Part shown: one piece after another, positions 62,721-64,000 of the stretch | Layout of the letters: the number at the start of each line of letters is the position of its first letter | How positions within the stretch are numbered: position 1 is the first letter of the stretch | Assembly (NCBI RefSeq): GCF_025398335.1 | Contig: NZ_JAODOO010000007.1 | Coordinates: 124,001-188,000, forward strand | Reading direction: 5' to 3' | DNA: 64,000 bases | Source of the DNA: Clostridium sp. CX1 | Lineage (GTDB): Bacteria; Bacillota; Clostridia; Clostridiales; Clostridiaceae | Translations under genes and position numbers: made by a program | Notes under the pieces: generated by a model | What the model saw: only the letters and a program-made list of their open reading frames with translations | What the model was told of the DNA's origin: nothing | Database searches by the model: none

Positions 62721-62762
62721 TTTAGTTATTTTATTAACAAATTGAGATACATAATATTCCAT

Positions 62763-64000
62763 TTAAACTTTAATACCGTATTTTTTTACCTTCCTATATA
62801 TTGTAGCCCTACTAATGCTAAGTACTTGTGCAGCTCTTAGAAGGTCTCCTCCATTCTGTTTAATTGCCTTTTCTATGCTCTCCCTTTCAAGTTCCTCTAT
62901 AGTTAACATTTTATCATTATTATTATCTTCTAGTTTATTTTCCTTTTTATTTACTATATAATCATGAAGGTATTCCTCTGTTATACTATTACCTTCACAA
63001 AGATAGTAAGAACGCTCTACTATATTCCTTAGTTCTCTTACATTCCCCGGCCAATTATAGCTTTTAATTATGTCTAAATAACTATTTTCCAAAACTTTGA
63101 ATAGGCTTGGGTTCTCACTGTTCAATTTATTTACAAAATAACAGGCCAAAGCCTCTATATCTTCAATTCTCTCCTTTAAAGGTATAGTTTTTACACTCAT
63201 TACATTTAGTCTATAGTATAAATCTTCCCTAAAATTTTTATTGTTTATTTCATCGAGGAGGTTTCTATTTGTAGCAGCAATAACTCTAACGTTCAATACT
63301 TTTTCGTAAGTTCCACCAACTCTGGTTATTTTATTGTTGTCCAGCACTCTTAAAAGTTTAGATTGCATATCCAGTGGTAACTCCCCGATTTCATCTAAGA
63401 ATATAGTTCCACCATTTGCAAGCTCAAATTTCCCTGGATGTCCATCTTTTGATGCACCAGTAAATGCCCCTTTTTCATATCCAAAAAGCTCACTTTCAAT
63501 AAGCTCCTTTGGAAGTGATGCACAGTTTAACGCTACAAAAGGTCCACCACCTCTATTGCTGTAATTGTGTATAGCCTGTGCAAAAAGTTCCTTACCAGTA
63601 CCGCTTGGTCCTTCAATCAGAACATTACAGCTGGTTAATGCCGCTTTTTTTGCAAATTGAATAGTCTGCTTCATTTTTTCATTTTCAGTTATTATATTTT
63701 CAAACTTATAGGTTGCATTAAATCCTGCCATAGTATTTACTACCTTATGAATAAAATCTTCGTCCTTAAAGGTTATAACTGTTCCATGTAACCTGTCATT
63801 TATCATAACAGGAAAAGCATTTAAACTGCATCTTATTCTTTTATTTTTGATAAAGAAGCTAGAATTAGAGCTGTGGTAACCTTTTTCAACCTTTAATTTT
63901 TTCTTAATAGTTTCTATATCTTTGAGAAACTCCCTAATATTTATATTTATAAGTTTTTCTTCCGAAATGTCTAACATCTTAGAAGCCATTCTATTAATCC
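62763..64000 (-). CDS. Sigma-54 activator with PAS, AAA+ and Fis-type HTH domains, 5' end cut off
   Basis: At least 412 residues are seen and the frame is still open at 64000, with [16 protein letters not shown] being the middle of a PAS domain. AAA+ core: Walker A GPSGTGKE near 125, GAFTGA near 172 for sigma-54 contact, Walker B FLDEIGEL. The C-terminal helix-turn-helix [20 protein letters not shown] is Fis-like. The sensory N-terminus is missing. Its gene is directly upstream of, and probably activates, the alcohol dehydrogenase gene, as with AdhR-like regulators of solvent genes in clostridia. Confidence 0.93.
   Translation of the reverse strand, partial: INRMASKMLDISEEKLININIREFLKDIETIKKKLKVEKGYHSSNSSFFIKNKRIRCSLNAFPVMINDRLHGTVITFKDEDFIHKVVNTMAGFNATYKFENIITENEKMKQTIQFAKKAALTSCNVLIEGPSGTGKELFAQAIHNYSNRGGGPFVALNCASLPKELIESELFGYEKGAFTGASKDGHPGKFELANGGTIFLDEIGELPLDMQSKLLRVLDNNKITRVGGTYEKVLNVRVIAATNRNLLDEINNKNFREDLYYRLNVMSVKTIPLKERIEDIEALACYFVNKLNSENPSLFKVLENSYLDIIKSYNWPGNVRELRNIVERSYYLCEGNSITEEYLHDYIVNKKENKLEDNNNDKMLTIEELERESIEKAIKQNGGDLLRAAQVLSISRATIYRKVKKYGIKV

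Noticed and set aside
1-64000. CRISPR arrays, tRNA or rRNA genes, integrases and IS transposases
   Set aside because: None seen. No regularly spaced repeats, no tRNA cloverleaf and no transposase motifs were found by reading.

Overview
The window is chromosomal DNA of a low-GC, spore-forming, anaerobic Firmicute, most likely Clostridium sensu stricto or a close relative. The signs are AT-rich DNA with AGGAGG-type ribosome binding sites, many TTG and GTG starts, a sporulation sigma-K gene, a T-box-controlled alaS, an electron-bifurcating NfnAB transhydrogenase, an iron-containing alcohol dehydrogenase with its sigma-54 activator, and orphan sporulation-type histidine kinases. Almost every gene is on the minus strand, so operons read from right to left.

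Region 1 (1-26.6 kb) is mostly conserved core. It holds a 5' part of ftsA, a family 2 glycosyltransferase, pilT, an uninterrupted sigK, and the block typA-mltG-trmR-trhP-udk-pbpI, which resembles the yrr region of Bacillus subtilis. Next come rnjA, a fur-type regulator, yrzB, ruvX, ireB and alaS with its T-box, then an AI-2E family permease with a PRC-barrel protein and an iscR-nifS-nifU Fe-S operon. It ends with a MoxR AAA ATPase, a VWA metallopeptidase-like protein and a repeat protein. One island between sigma-independent minus-strand genes (2.36-2.74 kb) reads on the plus strand. It has its own promoter, two tiny ORFs (23 and 45 codons) and a terminator.

Region 2 (26.9-44.2 kb) is more accessory. 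It has rarA, a TIM-barrel isomerase-like protein, a YtrA-type GntR regulator with an ABC exporter, a DUF368 lipid-carrier flippase, and PadR with an HAAS-type membrane protein. A scarred stretch at 34.5-36.1 kb carries two related foldback elements flanking a small XRE regulator and a membrane-protein pseudogene. Then follow a flavin reductase-like protein, a PHP phosphoesterase, an AEC transporter, an unusual three-helix hairpin, a PAP2-response regulator-histidine kinase operon, a VOC protein and a solitary AbiEii-like nucleotidyltransferase.

Region 3 (44.3-64 kb) contains a complete ten-gene histidine operon (hisZ-G-D-C-B-H-A-F-I-E) with a recognisable promoter and no T-box. It also has a ferritin-like protein, a three-gene signalling operon (REC-kinase, large GAF hybrid kinase, CheR fusion), nfnAB, and an alcohol dehydrogenase gene. 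The last is preceded by a perfect sigma-54 promoter, a Rex-like operator and two tandem palindromes that are probable enhancer sites for the adjacent sigma-54 activator. The activator runs off the right edge.

The strongest candidates for new biology are the micro-ORF locus at 2.4-2.7 kb, the foldback elements around the XRE locus, the unclassified hairpin at 38.5 kb, the MoxR/VWA/repeat-protein set, and the layered adh control region.
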